The translations under genes were made by a program, and so were the position numbers. Below, piece by piece: positions 17,666-26,725 of a stretch of 64,000 nucleotides of DNA (position 1 is the stretch's first letter; each line of letters starts with the position of its first letter). The DNA is from Rhizobium sp. NXC14 (GTDB lineage Bacteria > Pseudomonadota > Alphaproteobacteria > Rhizobiales > Rhizobiaceae): NCBI RefSeq assembly GCF_002117485.1, contig NZ_CP021033.1, positions 496,001-560,000 of the forward strand, written 5' to 3'. The notes under the pieces were generated by a model. It was not told where the DNA came from. It searched no databases and saw nothing but the letters and a program-made list of their open reading frames with translations.

Positions 17666-18547
17666 ATGGCAAGCACGACTTTCGAGGCCGGTTCGGCCAC
17701 CCTGTTTCGTCCGGGCACGTCAGATGCCGAGATCGAAGCCTCCGCGCTGAAGGCGATACGCCGGCGCAACACGCTCGTACGCTTCTGGCAGATCGCCATC
17801 CTGGTCTTCGTGATCGGCATGTGGGAGCTCTCCTCCAACATGCAATGGATCGATCCGTTTTTCTATTCGAGCCCGAGCGGCGTGCTTGAGCGTCTCTATG
17901 AATGGGCGACCGAAGGCACCACCGAAGGGTCGCTCTGGTATAATCTCTGGGTGACGATGGAGGAGGCGCTGATCGGCTTCTTCGCAGGCTCGATCACCGG
18001 CGTTTTCGTCGGCATCGGCCTCGGCCGCAACCGCTTTCTGTCCGACATTTTCTCCGTCTACATCAAGGCGATCAACTCGATCCCCCGCGTGGTGCTGGCC
18101 CCGATTTTCATCATGATCATGGGTCTCGGCCTACCGTCCAAGGTGGCGCTTGCGTTCATCATGGTGTTCTTCGTCGTCTTCGCCAACGCGTTCCAAGGCG
18201 TGCGCGAAGCCGACCGCAACATGATTGCGAATGCCCGCATCCTCGGCGCATCGGACTGGCAGGTGACGCGCACGGTTGTCATTCCCTCGGCGATGAGCTG
18301 GATCTTCGCCAGCCTGCACGTCTCCTTCGGCTTTGCGATCATCGGCGCAATCGTCGGCGAATTCGTCGGCGCCCGCTTCGGCATCGGCCAGTTGATCTCG
18401 ATCGCAAAGGGCACCTTCGATGCCGCCGGCATGTTCGCGGCCATTCTCCTCGTCATGGTCGTCACCCTTGTTGCCGAATACATCATGACGCTGATCGAAA
18501 ACCGCCTTGCGAAATGGCGTCCGCAGCAGCAGCTCGATACGCAGTAA
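17666..18547 (+). CDS. ABC transporter permease, SsuC/TauC type
   Basis: This 293-residue inner-membrane protein has about six helices, the first at residues 45-65. The EAA-type docking loop is recognisable as FQGVREADRNMIANARILGA. A long N-terminal cytoplasmic extension precedes the first helix. It closes the three-gene importer operon and is followed by a hairpin terminator. Confidence 0.94.
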   Translation: MASTTFEAGSATLFRPGTSDAEIEASALKAIRRRNTLVRFWQIAILVFVIGMWELSSNMQWIDPFFYSSPSGVLERLYEWATEGTTEGSLWYNLWVTMEEALIGFFAGSITGVFVGIGLGRNRFLSDIFSVYIKAINSIPRVVLAPIFIMIMGLGLPSKVALAFIMVFFVVFANAFQGVREADRNMIANARILGASDWQVTRTVVIPSAMSWIFASLHVSFGFAIIGAIVGEFVGARFGIGQLISIAKGTFDAAGMFAAILLVMVVTLVAEYIMTLIENRLAKWRPQQQLDTQ

Positions 18548-18576
18548 TCCGCCTCCTCCCAAGGCAGATCGAAGCG

Positions 18577-18610
18577 AAGGCCGGGCGCGATGCCCGGCCT
18601 TATTCATTTG
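18577..18610 (+). terminator. Hairpin terminator of importer operon
   Basis: AAGGCCGGGC and GCCCGGCCTT form a perfect 10-bp stem with a 5-base loop, followed by the T-rich TATTCATTT. It lies between convergent operons. Confidence 0.7.
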
Positions 18611-18623
18611 ATGTGTCGCCTGT

Positions 18624-20021
18624 TTAAAGCCGAAGCCGCACCGTCACGACGAGGCCGCCGCCTTCAGCAGCACCGAGCGAAACCGAACCTCCGGCGCCTT
18701 CGACGACCTCGCGCACGATCGAAAGGCCCAGACCGCTTCCTTCACTTTCCGTTCCCATGATCCGGTAGAACCGTTCGAAAACCTGCTCGCGCTCCTCTTG
18801 GGGAATACCCGGCCCGTTGTCTTCGACGGTGACGACGGCACTGCCGCCCGCCTGACCGACGGCGACGGTCACCCGTCCATCGGCTTTGCTATAGCGGATT
18901 GCGTTGTCGATGAGGTTGACCAGCATCTCGCGCAGCATCGTCCCGTCGCCTTCGACGATAACGGGGCGGTCCGCCTCCAAACCGAGATCGATGTTGCGCT
19001 TGAGCGCCTCTTCGGCATAGGTCTCCAGGATCTCCCGGGCAGCCTTGCTGAGATCGGTCGCATCGCTGCGCGGGCGGCGGCTGCCGGGCTCGGCCCGCGA
19101 CAAGGTCAGAAGCTGGCTGGCCAGGCGCGAAATCTGCCGCGTGCTGGTGCGCAGGGCAGCAAGCGCCTCGTCGCGGCGGGCTGCATCGTCTTCGCGGGAC
19201 GCGACACTCGCCTGCGTCGAAATCAGCGCGAGCGGCGTCCTCAACTGATGCGCCGCGTTCGATACGAAGCGCCGCTGTGCGGCCATCTGACTCTGGACGC
19301 GCTCCATATAATCGTTCAGTGCATGGACGAGCGGGCGTAGTTCGATCTGAACCATCTCCGGCGGCAGCGGATCGAGACGGTTGCGCCCTCGCTTTCGTAC
19401 CGCGTCCCGCAGTCTGAGCGCCGGCGCAAGGCCGCGCTGGAGCCCTAGGATGGTCACCAGGCTTGCGAGAAAGACGAGCACGAACTGCTTCGAAAAATCC
19501 GAAAGCCACAACTGTCTTCGCATCGCATATTGGCTGTTATGCGTCACGGCGACGGTCACCGAGATCGTGCCGTCGTTGGGAAGACCGACGACCGGATGAT
19601 CGAGCATCAGGACGCGCACATCGGCGCCGTGGAAGGCGCGATCCTCGCCGGCGCGCTGGACGGCCGGCAGCGGCAGATCGGGAAAGCCGCTCACCAGATT
19701 GCCCCAGGCGGTGATGACCTTGTAAAAGACACGGTCGCCGAAGCCGGTATCGAACATCTCGAGCGCGGCCGGCGGCACATCCACCTGAACATTGCCGCCC
19801 TCGTCGACGCGCACCGCCTCGGCGATGACGCGCGCCGAGGCGAGGAGCGTTCGATCCGTCACCAGCTTTGCCGTCGCGTCGGCCGACCAGAAGCTGTCGT
19901 AGAGATTGAAGGCGATGGCGCCGAAGAGCGTCAGCAGGACCCAACAGAGCAGTTGCACCCTCAGACTCTGGCTGAGCCGCACGATCGTTCCGCCGGCCTT
20001 TGTCACGACACTATTGGACAT
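18624..20021 (-). CDS. Sensor histidine kinase, TctE/QseC type
   Basis: The 465-residue kinase has membrane helices at about 19-42 and 172-194 around a periplasmic sensor domain, then a HAMP-like linker. The H-box is FVSNAAHQLRTPLALI, and the N-box (LIDNAIRYSKADG), G1 (VEDNGPGIP) and G2 (SGLGLSIVREVV) boxes are intact. The N-terminal periplasmic segment matches the 2CSK_N domain of TctE-like kinases, which sense carboxylates and related ligands. The start overlaps the response-regulator gene by 11 bases, so the two are co-translated. Confidence 0.94.
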   Translation of the reverse strand: MSNSVVTKAGGTIVRLSQSLRVQLLCWVLLTLFGAIAFNLYDSFWSADATAKLVTDRTLLASARVIAEAVRVDEGGNVQVDVPPAALEMFDTGFGDRVFYKVITAWGNLVSGFPDLPLPAVQRAGEDRAFHGADVRVLMLDHPVVGLPNDGTISVTVAVTHNSQYAMRRQLWLSDFSKQFVLVFLASLVTILGLQRGLAPALRLRDAVRKRGRNRLDPLPPEMVQIELRPLVHALNDYMERVQSQMAAQRRFVSNAAHQLRTPLALISTQASVASREDDAARRDEALAALRTSTRQISRLASQLLTLSRAEPGSRRPRSDATDLSKAAREILETYAEEALKRNIDLGLEADRPVIVEGDGTMLREMLVNLIDNAIRYSKADGRVTVAVGQAGGSAVVTVEDNGPGIPQEEREQVFERFYRIMGTESEGSGLGLSIVREVVEGAGGSVSLGAAEGGGLVVTVRLRL

Positions 20022-20679
20022 GTCTGAGGAGATAGCCGAGCCCGCGCAGCGTCGCGATCTGAACCGAACTGTTCTCGAGCTTCTTGCGCAGCCTGTGGAC
20101 GTAGATTTCGATGGCGCTGGGATCGGCCTCGTCGTCGAAACCGAAGACGCTTTCGGAGAGGGCGGCTTTCGAGACCGTGGTGCCGAGCTTCATGACGAGC
20201 TGTTCGAGAACGGCATATTCCCGCGGCGTCAATTGCAGCGGTTCGTCGGCGACGAAGAACTGCCGCGTCCCGCCGGAAAAACGCAGGTTCCCGACGGTGA
20301 TCTCGGAGGATGCCCGGTCCTGGCCGCGGCGCACCACGGCACGGATCCTCGCCTCGAGTTCAGCGATTTCGAACGGCTTGGCGAGATAGTCATCGGCGCC
20401 GCTGTCGAGCCCGGCCACACGGCCGTCCAGGCTCGCATTCGCAGTCAGGATGATGACCGGCAGCTTGCTGCCGGACTGTCTCAGCCGCTTCAAAAGCGTC
20501 AGCCCGTCAAGCTTGGGCAGCGAAAGGTCGAGGATCATCGCCGAATATTCCGCCACCTTGAGCAGATGCTGGGCGTCCTCGCCGTCATAGGCAAGGTCGA
20601 TAGTGTACTGCGCCTGCCGCAGGGCTTTGCCCAGCCAGGCCGCCAGATCCTTGTTGTCCTCCACCACAAGCAGTCTCAT
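20011..20679 (-). CDS. Response regulator, OmpR/TctD type
   Basis: The 222-residue regulator has a receiver domain with acidic pocket E7/D8, phosphoacceptor Asp51 (MILDLSLPKLDG), and Lys101 (LAKPF). It is followed by an OmpR winged helix (LTPREYAVLEQL through YVHRLRKKLE, about residues 150-215). It heads the two-gene operon with the kinase. In characterised TctDE systems the target is a tricarboxylate transporter; none is present here, so the regulon is unknown, though the convergent importer operon is a candidate. Confidence 0.94.
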   Translation of the reverse strand: MRLLVVEDNKDLAAWLGKALRQAQYTIDLAYDGEDAQHLLKVAEYSAMILDLSLPKLDGLTLLKRLRQSGSKLPVIILTANASLDGRVAGLDSGADDYLAKPFEIAELEARIRAVVRRGQDRASSEITVGNLRFSGGTRQFFVADEPLQLTPREYAVLEQLVMKLGTTVSKAALSESVFGFDDEADPSAIEIYVHRLRKKLENSSVQIATLRGLGYLLRHVQ

Positions 20680-20885
20680 CCAACCCCCTTAACACGTGCG
20701 GAGGGCTTGGCGGAAGCGTGCGCATGCAAGGCCGGCAGGCGTCGGATATCGCCTTCCCCTCCGGCGTCAATCTCATTCATGGCATCCATTGGCGCGAATT
20801 GTCCGCTATTTGTCCAGTGCGGGCATTTTCCTGTGGCTTGAGATTGCCGAATATGGCTTCATCATCAACATCCAAGGAGCAAGAA

Positions 20886-21452
20886 ATGTCCGGCTATGAT
20901 ACCATTCTTCTCGTCATCGACGCCCAGGAGTCCTTCCGGCAGCGTGATTATTGGGATGAAAGCCTCGCACCCGCCTATATTGAACGCCAGCAGGCTCTGA
21001 TCGACGGCGCAGAAGCCCGCGGAATACCCGTCATCCAGATCTTTCATGTCGATGGACGCGGGCCGTTTTCAGAAGGCTCGGGCTTCGTCAGAACGCTCGC
21101 CCCTCTCAGGATCGCTCCCGACGCCACCTTCAGGAAGAGCCGTCATAGTGCACTCGTCGGTTCCGGCCTCGACGTGTGGCTGACCGAGAATAGCGTTCGC
21201 CGCATCATCGTCTCCGGCATCCGCACCGAACAGTGCTGCGAGACCACGACCCGTCATGCCTCGGATCTCGGTTATCAAGTCGACTACGTCGGCGACGCGA
21301 CCCTGACCTTCCCGATGACCGACGCATCGGGACGCACATGGAGCGCCGGGGAAATCCGGGGCCGCACGGAACTGGTCCTGTCGGGCCGTTTCGCCCGGAT
21401 CGCCACCGTCGAACAGGCGCTGGCGGGGCGCGGAGAGCAACTCGCGGCATGA
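20886..21452 (+). CDS. Isochorismatase-like cysteine hydrolase
   Basis: The ATG at 20886 follows AAGGAGC by 6 bases and gives 188 residues. The catalytic triad of the family is visible: Asp12 (LLVIDAQESF), Lys84 (FRKSRHS) and Cys117 (GIRTEQCCET). Relatives hydrolyse amides such as nicotinamide, ureidoacrylate, N-carbamoyl amino acids, or isochorismate itself. The GTEQC-like signature is found in many uncharacterised members. Its stop overlaps the start of the next gene as ATGA, so it is translated together with a GlxA-type regulator that probably responds to its substrate or product. Confidence 0.9.
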   Translation: MSGYDTILLVIDAQESFRQRDYWDESLAPAYIERQQALIDGAEARGIPVIQIFHVDGRGPFSEGSGFVRTLAPLRIAPDATFRKSRHSALVGSGLDVWLTENSVRRIIVSGIRTEQCCETTTRHASDLGYQVDYVGDATLTFPMTDASGRTWSAGEIRGRTELVLSGRFARIATVEQALAGRGEQLAA

Positions 21453-22459
21453 CTGATACAGCGCAGCCCTTCGATATCCCGGTCTTCGCAGTCGTGCCGC
21501 CGCGCGTGCTGCTGCTCGACATCGCCGGTCCGATCGAAGTGCTGCGCAAGGCGAACCTCGAACAAAAGGCAGTCCGTTTCAGCGTCACCTACGTCGGTCC
21601 GTCGGCAACCGTTGGCAGCTCGATCGGCCTTGCGGTGACTGGTGTCGCCGCCTTGCCGGAGCGATTGCCCGATCGTGCGCTTGTGGTCATCGCCGGCAGC
21701 GCCGACGCGCCGATGGAAAACAATGGTCCCTGGGACGAAAAGGAGCGTGCCTCCCAGGCCGCGATCGTCGCCTGGCTGAAGCGGGCCATTCGCCCGGGCG
21801 TTCGGCTGGCCTCGATCTGCTCGGGCGCCTTGCTCGCCGCCGAGGCCGGAATGCTCGACGGCCGCGAATGCACCACCCATCACGGCTGCATGGAGGACTT
21901 GGCAAGGCTTGCGCCGACCGCGCGCATCCGGGACAATCGGCTCTACGTCGAGGATGGGGAGCGCCTCACGAGCGCCGGCATCACCGCCGGCATCGACCTC
22001 ATGCTGCATATCGTTGCCGAAGCGGCGGGACATGCCTGTGCGCTTGCGGTGGCGCGCTATCTCGTCGTCTATCTCAGGCGCGGCGGCTCGGATCCGCAGC
22101 TTTCGCCCTGGCTCGAAGGCCGCAACCATATCCACCCGGCCATCCATCGTGTTCAGGATGCAGTCGCCGCCGATCCTTCCCGCGACTGGTCGGTAGCCTC
22201 GCTCGCGCGCCTCAGCGGCGCCAGCCCGCGAAACCTCTCACGGCTGTTCAACGAACATACCGGCATGAGTGTCACGGATTTCGTCAACCGCATGCGCGTA
22301 GCACTCGCCCGGGAGATGCTCGCCGGCTCAAGGCTGGATATGGAGGCCGTGGCAATGCGCGCCGGCTTCGGCTCGGCCCGGCAACTCCGTCGCGCCTGGA
22401 ACCGCCTGCATGACAGCCCGCCGAGCGCGGCCCGGACGAAACCGGCCCCGGGCTCATAG
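21449..22459 (+). CDS. GlxA-type AraC family regulator with DJ-1/PfpI domain
   Basis: The 336-residue protein starts at the ATG of an ATGA overlap with the hydrolase gene. Residues 1-190 form a DJ-1/PfpI amidotransferase-like domain with the nucleophile-elbow cysteine in LASICSGALLAAEAG and a following TTHHG. Residues 225-330 hold two AraC helix-turn-helix units (SVASLARLSGASPRNLSRLF and MEAVAMRAGFGSARQLRRAW). Such proteins are activators of adjacent amide or amine catabolism genes. It probably controls the operon it is part of. Confidence 0.92.
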   Translation: MTDTAQPFDIPVFAVVPPRVLLLDIAGPIEVLRKANLEQKAVRFSVTYVGPSATVGSSIGLAVTGVAALPERLPDRALVVIAGSADAPMENNGPWDEKERASQAAIVAWLKRAIRPGVRLASICSGALLAAEAGMLDGRECTTHHGCMEDLARLAPTARIRDNRLYVEDGERLTSAGITAGIDLMLHIVAEAAGHACALAVARYLVVYLRRGGSDPQLSPWLEGRNHIHPAIHRVQDAVAADPSRDWSVASLARLSGASPRNLSRLFNEHTGMSVTDFVNRMRVALAREMLAGSRLDMEAVAMRAGFGSARQLRRAWNRLHDSPPSAARTKPAPGS

Positions 22460-22792
22460 AGAAAGAGGAAGGGGCGCGCGCCCGACCTCATCATCGATGC
22501 CGAAGGTTGCAGCGCCGGCCACCTCCGTTCCCCAGATTTCGATCTGCGTCAGCGCCGGAAAGGGCAAGATGTCCTCGGCCCTGATGAGGCCGTGTAGTTC
22601 AACCCATTCGACTATGCAAGGCTCGATGGAAAAGCCCTGCGCCGCGCCGGATTTGACGAGCGGGAAACGAGAGGTCTTGCCGCTCGAGAAGGTGACGCTC
22701 ACCTCTTTCCACCAGGAATCATGCGGGAAGTCTGCGCGAAAGTAGAAGACAATTTCATCGACGCGGACCGGCTTGCCGAACTCCACCGTCAA
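22454..22792 (-). pseudogene. C-terminal fragment of a carbohydrate-binding-type protein
   Basis: The 112-residue frame begins only at a TTG with no ribosome binding site, and its first residues are already in the middle of a beta-sandwich (VEFGKPVRVDEIVFYFRADF, then HDSWWKEVSVTFSSG). This resembles the F5/8-type domain at the end of larger carbohydrate enzymes. An upstream in-frame stop shows that the N-terminal part is missing. The truncation point coincides with the truncation of an antitoxin-like remnant on the other strand. It overlaps the end of the GlxA-type gene by 6 bases. Confidence 0.5.
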
Positions 22793-22899
22793 ACGATATC
22801 AATGCGCTGGTCGCCGAGATCAAGGCACAGCGCGCCGGCCGTCAGGTCACGACGCCGGAGGAGATCCGCGCTTGGCGCGATGAAGGCCAACGCTTCTGA
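22792..22899 (+). pseudogene. Possible antitoxin remnant
   Basis: An open stretch of 35 codons ends in TGA at 22899 and reads NDINALVAEIKAQRAGRQVT then TPEEIRAWRDEGQRF. The last part resembles C-terminal tails of small antitoxins, in which a RALRDEGR-like motif contacts the toxin. No start codon or N-terminal half precedes it, and no toxin gene follows. Confidence 0.3.
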
Positions 22900-22948
22900 T
22901 GGCCTTTTTCAACGCCTCCGCCAGCGGGCCTGATTCCCGCCTCCTTGC

Positions 22949-25318
22949 CTAGCGGGCAGCAGCAACGCGCAGTTCATCCGACATCTCCGCGCCGATCGGA
23001 ATCCGAAGTGTAAATGTCGTGCCGTTCCCACGACTGCTTGCCACTTCTATTGATCCGCCGTGAAGTTCGATGATCTGCTTGACGAGATTAAGGCCGATGC
23101 CAGTGCCGGCAATGCCGGTGGAACTTCTGGCGCGGAAATAACGCTGGAACATCTTCGGGAGGTCATCGGCGTCGATGCCGATGCCTTCGTCGCGGACAGT
23201 GATGCAAACGCTGTCCCCTTCCTGCCATCCGGTGACGTGGACGTTTGGAGAGTCCGGCGCATATTTCACGGCGTTCGAGAAGAGATTGCTGAAGACCTGG
23301 TCGAGCGCAGGATGATCCCCATAAATGGTCGAAGGAAGCCGATCGAGGTCGAGGAGAAAACGGTGGGTGCGCCGGATGCTCTCCTGGCGGGCGCCGCAGA
23401 TTTCGATAATTTCCGCGATCGAGCACGGCTTGTGCACGATATTGATCCTTCCGTGGTCCAACCGCCCGGCAGCAAGGATACTTTCCATCAGTTCGAGCAT
23501 GCGCGAAACCGAACCGCGGATCTGATCGGCTTTTTCGCAAAGAAACTCCGGCGTCGCTGCCTCTTTGCGCCGGATGAGCCGTTGCGCCGCGCCGTCGATC
23601 ACCGCAAGCGGGGTGCGAATTTCATGCGACGCCATCGAGACGAATTGCCGCTGCAATTCGTTGATCTGCTTTTCCTGTTCGAGCATGCGTTCGAGCTCTT
23701 CTGTCTGCCGCGCCAGCTCGACCGTGCGGGAGCGCACCATCTCTTCAAGCGTGTCGCGGTGCTGCAGCAATGCCTTTTCGGCGCGCTTGGCCTCGGTGAC
23801 GTCGACGACAGCCATCAGCGATGCCGCCTGACCCTTGTAGTTCAGGCAGGTGGAATAGACGGTAACCTCGATGGCCGTGCCATCTCCCTTGAGATGGCGG
23901 GAAGAGTGGGACGAGGCAGGATCCTCGACATCGAAAACGACGCCCTGCGGCGGGTTACTTTCCTGCGCCTCGATATCGGACAGCCGCATCGTCAGGAATC
24001 GCTCCAGACGATAGCCGTAGTGATCGATGGCAGCCTGGTTTACGTGGAGAAATCTCGACGTTTCATGATCGTAAACCCACATCGGCATCGGGTTGCCTTC
24101 GAACAGAAGCCTGAACGACGCCTCCTGCATTTTAAGGTCGGTAATATCGACACGTATGCCGACACTGCCGCCTTCTGAGATCTGGCGTTCTTCGATCCGT
24201 ATCCAGCGGTTTCCGGGTAGGCGCTGCTCGTGTTTGCTGGTGGGCTTTGCATGATGGGCCAGCCTCTCCGCCAGCCATTCCTCCTCGCGCCCGACCGCTT
24301 CCGGATATTGGCCGCGTTCGAGACCAGCACGCAGGCGGTCTTCGAAGCGCATGCCTTTCACGAGCATATCGCCGCTTTCGGCGTAAAGCTGCTCATATCT
24401 CTGGTTCCACAGGACGAAGCGGTCTTCCTCGTCGAACAATACGAGGCCCTCGGGGACGACTTCGAAAGCCGCCAGAAGACGTGCATGCGCCGCCCGCGCC
24501 TCCTGCTCAGCGCGTTCTGCCTGGACATGCGCCTTCGCAAGAGCTTTTTCAGCCTGCCAAGCCTGCGTGATGTCCTCATGGGTCGATACCCAGCCGCCGT
24601 CCGACGTGCGCTGATGATAGCCGCGGATGATCTGGCCCGACTTGAGTTCCTTGATCCAGTCTCGGGGCGTATCGCCCCTGTTGGTCGCTTCGGCCCAGGC
24701 GAGATATTCCGAGGTCGAGGTGGCGGGAACGGCGCCGACCCCCTGTCTCAGCTTGAGTATGTCTTCGAGTGACTGTCCCGGATGGATGACGGAGGGATCA
24801 AGTCCGTAGACTTCGGCATAACGGTTGTTTGAAAGCAGCAGCCGGCCGGCCTCGTCGAACAGGCAGACGCCTTGTCCCATGCTGGCAAGCGCCGTATCGA
24901 GTTGCTCGTTGCGCCGCCGCAGGTCCGCCTGGACTGCGCCGAGCTCGATATGTCGGTTAATGCGGGCGACGAGCTCCGCGGCGGAGACAAGATTGGAAAC
25001 GCAATCGACAGCACCGGCGGCAAGCGCTCCGATCCTGCCCTCCTCATCCTCCGGCGAGACCACGATGATGACCGGAATATCACACGTTATGGGGTTTGAT
25101 TTGAGACGCCGGCAGTCTTCGAGACCGCGTCCCTCCGGCGACAGGGCGTCCAGCAGAATGAGCGCCGGCAGCGGTCTTTTGACGGCCAAATCGTGAAACT
25201 CAGCTCGATCGAGGTGAAGGCGCAGCACGATACCATGCCGCTCAAGGGCGTGACCGACGCCATGCAGGCCTGCCAACGTGCTATCCATTGCCAAGATTGT
25301 GTGCAATTCGCCGGACAC
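22949..25318 (-). CDS. Multi-PAS hybrid-type sensor histidine kinase with degenerate receiver
   Basis: The GTG at 25318 (purine-rich AAGGGGG upstream) gives 789 residues; the frame extends further but those residues do not look coding. Residues 1-125 resemble a receiver domain (ALILLDALSPEG keeps the Asp, but the usual acidic pair is replaced by AMDS). Three PAS-like domains follow (about 140-255, 285-400, 405-520), then a coiled coil and the kinase core with His565 (FVSMASHEIRTPLAVI). N, G1 (VRDEGIGI) and G2 (GTGIGLNLV) boxes are intact. There are no membrane helices, so it is a cytoplasmic sensor. No response regulator is next to it. Confidence 0.88.
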   Translation of the reverse strand: MSGELHTILAMDSTLAGLHGVGHALERHGIVLRLHLDRAEFHDLAVKRPLPALILLDALSPEGRGLEDCRRLKSNPITCDIPVIIVVSPEDEEGRIGALAAGAVDCVSNLVSAAELVARINRHIELGAVQADLRRRNEQLDTALASMGQGVCLFDEAGRLLLSNNRYAEVYGLDPSVIHPGQSLEDILKLRQGVGAVPATSTSEYLAWAEATNRGDTPRDWIKELKSGQIIRGYHQRTSDGGWVSTHEDITQAWQAEKALAKAHVQAERAEQEARAAHARLLAAFEVVPEGLVLFDEEDRFVLWNQRYEQLYAESGDMLVKGMRFEDRLRAGLERGQYPEAVGREEEWLAERLAHHAKPTSKHEQRLPGNRWIRIEERQISEGGSVGIRVDITDLKMQEASFRLLFEGNPMPMWVYDHETSRFLHVNQAAIDHYGYRLERFLTMRLSDIEAQESNPPQGVVFDVEDPASSHSSRHLKGDGTAIEVTVYSTCLNYKGQAASLMAVVDVTEAKRAEKALLQHRDTLEEMVRSRTVELARQTEELERMLEQEKQINELQRQFVSMASHEIRTPLAVIDGAAQRLIRRKEAATPEFLCEKADQIRGSVSRMLELMESILAAGRLDHGRINIVHKPCSIAEIIEICGARQESIRRTHRFLLDLDRLPSTIYGDHPALDQVFSNLFSNAVKYAPDSPNVHVTGWQEGDSVCITVRDEGIGIDADDLPKMFQRYFRARSSTGIAGTGIGLNLVKQIIELHGGSIEVASSRGNGTTFTLRIPIGAEMSDELRVAAAR

Positions 25319-25507
25319 GACCGTTCCCCCTTCGTCCACATGGACGCGACTATAAGTCGTACGGGTTAACACGCCCCTCACCCCAGGTCGGCGCCAGGGT
25401 GCGCCACGTTCTATGGTTGAAGAACGGTTGCGGGCGACGCGGAAAATACCAGGTGAAGCAAGACGACCCCGGCAGGACATTCCTTGAGATTTCGGCGTCG
25501 CCCAGAC

Positions 25508-25927
25508 CTAGCGTTCGTTCCGGATGTCGTGCAGGAGATCCAGACCGCGCTGGTATTTTTCGGTTTTCTCGCCGGCTTGTTCGGCCTGTCGGAGATTGTC
25601 TTCAAGGTCGGCCTGTTTGACTGGCAGGGCCAGCGGATTCGATGCGGCGCGTCTGACGAATTCGTCATCAGTCTCCTCGGACCGCCGTGTCAAGGCATCC
25701 ACCGCGGAGATGATCGCCGGCGGGAAGCCATCCTCCCTCAACCTGTCGAGCGTCCAGCCGCTGCCTTTCTCGGCGACGTCGTGAAGATAGGCGACCGTTC
25801 GCGCCTCCTCTCCCGACACGAGAAGCGCGACCCGCTGGCAATGCTCGAAGAATGGCCGGCCGGTCTTGTCCACCTGCCCTTCATGCGCCTCTATGGCGAT
25901 TTGCATGGCATGGTCGAGATGCTGCAT
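25508..25927 (-). CDS. Small SpoT/Mesh1-like HD-domain protein
   Basis: The 139-residue protein carries the motifs of the RelA/SpoT hydrolase domain in order: AIEAHEGQVDKTGRPFFEHC (about residues 11-30), the metal-binding HD in VAYLHDVAEK, a variant of the T-x4-L segment, VDALTRRSEET, and VKQADLEDN near 103-111, like the KLADxxDN motif. There is no synthetase domain. Known stand-alone proteins of this type hydrolyse (p)ppGpp or NADPH-like phosphates. It is 5 bases after a DUF2934 gene, in a block of small stress proteins. Enzymatic activity is inferred. Confidence 0.8.
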   Translation of the reverse strand: MQHLDHAMQIAIEAHEGQVDKTGRPFFEHCQRVALLVSGEEARTVAYLHDVAEKGSGWTLDRLREDGFPPAIISAVDALTRRSEETDDEFVRRAASNPLALPVKQADLEDNLRQAEQAGEKTEKYQRGLDLLHDIRNER

Positions 25928-25932
25928 CGCGG

Positions 25933-26259
25933 TTACGGTCCTTCGGTCCTTCTGATTTTCCGCCGGGAAGGCTTCTCTCCCGTTGTTATCTCGATATCGG
26001 GTGTCGTCGCCCCGGCAACTTGAGCAAGGCCGGCTTGCGGCGGGTCGAGGTCACCGCTTTCCCCGGCTCCTTGAAGCAAGGCCGCATCATCTCTGTCGTC
26101 TTGATCAAGCAGGTCTTGCAGCGTCTCATGCTCGTCTTCGCCAGCCAGCTCGTCGCAGGCCTGCATCCAATGACGCAGGTCCGAACCTTCAGGGCGACCT
26201 TCGGCTTCCCAGATTTCATAGGCGCGCCGCCGTATCTGCTCGTGTTTGTCTATGGCCAT
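25933..26259 (-). CDS. DUF2934 family protein
   Basis: This acidic 108-residue protein begins with the DUF2934 signature: IRRRAYEIWEAEGRPEGSDL then HWMQACDEL (residues about 9-38). The rest is low complexity and charged. DUF2934 proteins are abundant on rhizobial replicons, often in stress gene groups, with no known function. It is probably in one transcript with the 118-residue protein upstream and the HD protein downstream. Confidence 0.85.
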   Translation of the reverse strand: MAIDKHEQIRRRAYEIWEAEGRPEGSDLRHWMQACDELAGEDEHETLQDLLDQDDRDDAALLQGAGESGDLDPPQAGLAQVAGATTPDIEITTGEKPSRRKIRRTEGP

Positions 26260-26340
26260 GATCTTCTCCAGTTTCGACCTGACCTTGCAGCGTTCGTCTG
26301 GCTCCGGCGCTCCCGACGGCTCTCAGCGCAGCTTCGTCTT

Positions 26341-26697
26341 TCAAGGCGTGTTGATGGTGGGAAGAAAATCTTCCACTTGCTTGCGCTCATCCTTTGGGAG
26401 GGTCTCCACCCGCTCTTTCCAGAAGCTTTCGGCCGCCGGGGGATCCTCCTCCCATTGGCGAACAGTGGTGATGTTGTCATCAATTTTGGACCGGCGGCGC
26501 CCGCCGAGGCTGAGATACTCCTTCGCGAGTTTCAGGCTTGGTGTCTCAGTACCGCTATCGCGATCAACCGTCGAACGCGCGTTGCGTCGAGCGGCTTCCA
26601 ATGCCGCCTGGCGATCGGCCTCGGCTTGCTGCGTGTCGAAGGAGCGCGCATCGTCGGTTCCGTTCTCGGGAGACATGTTGGTTGGGGAAGTGGTCAT
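26341..26697 (-). CDS. Small charged protein, unknown
   Basis: I do not recognise this 118-residue, highly hydrophilic protein. It is rich in Ala, Arg, Glu and Asp, has a probable helical segment (about residues 25-45) and no cysteine or membrane helix. Composition suggests an intrinsically disordered stress-type protein. An EcfG-type promoter (GGAAC, 17 bases, GTT) lies 29 bases before its ATG, so it likely heads a general-stress operon with the two genes that follow. Confidence 0.7.
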   Translation of the reverse strand: MTTSPTNMSPENGTDDARSFDTQQAEADRQAALEAARRNARSTVDRDSGTETPSLKLAKEYLSLGGRRRSKIDDNITTVRQWEEDPPAAESFWKERVETLPKDERKQVEDFLPTINTP

Positions 26698-26725
26698 GGA
26701 TCACCTTTCGATGCTGTGATCCAAT

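Noticed and set aside
23060..24178. 372-codon plus-strand frame
   Set aside because: Antisense to the histidine kinase core, which carries all catalytic boxes.
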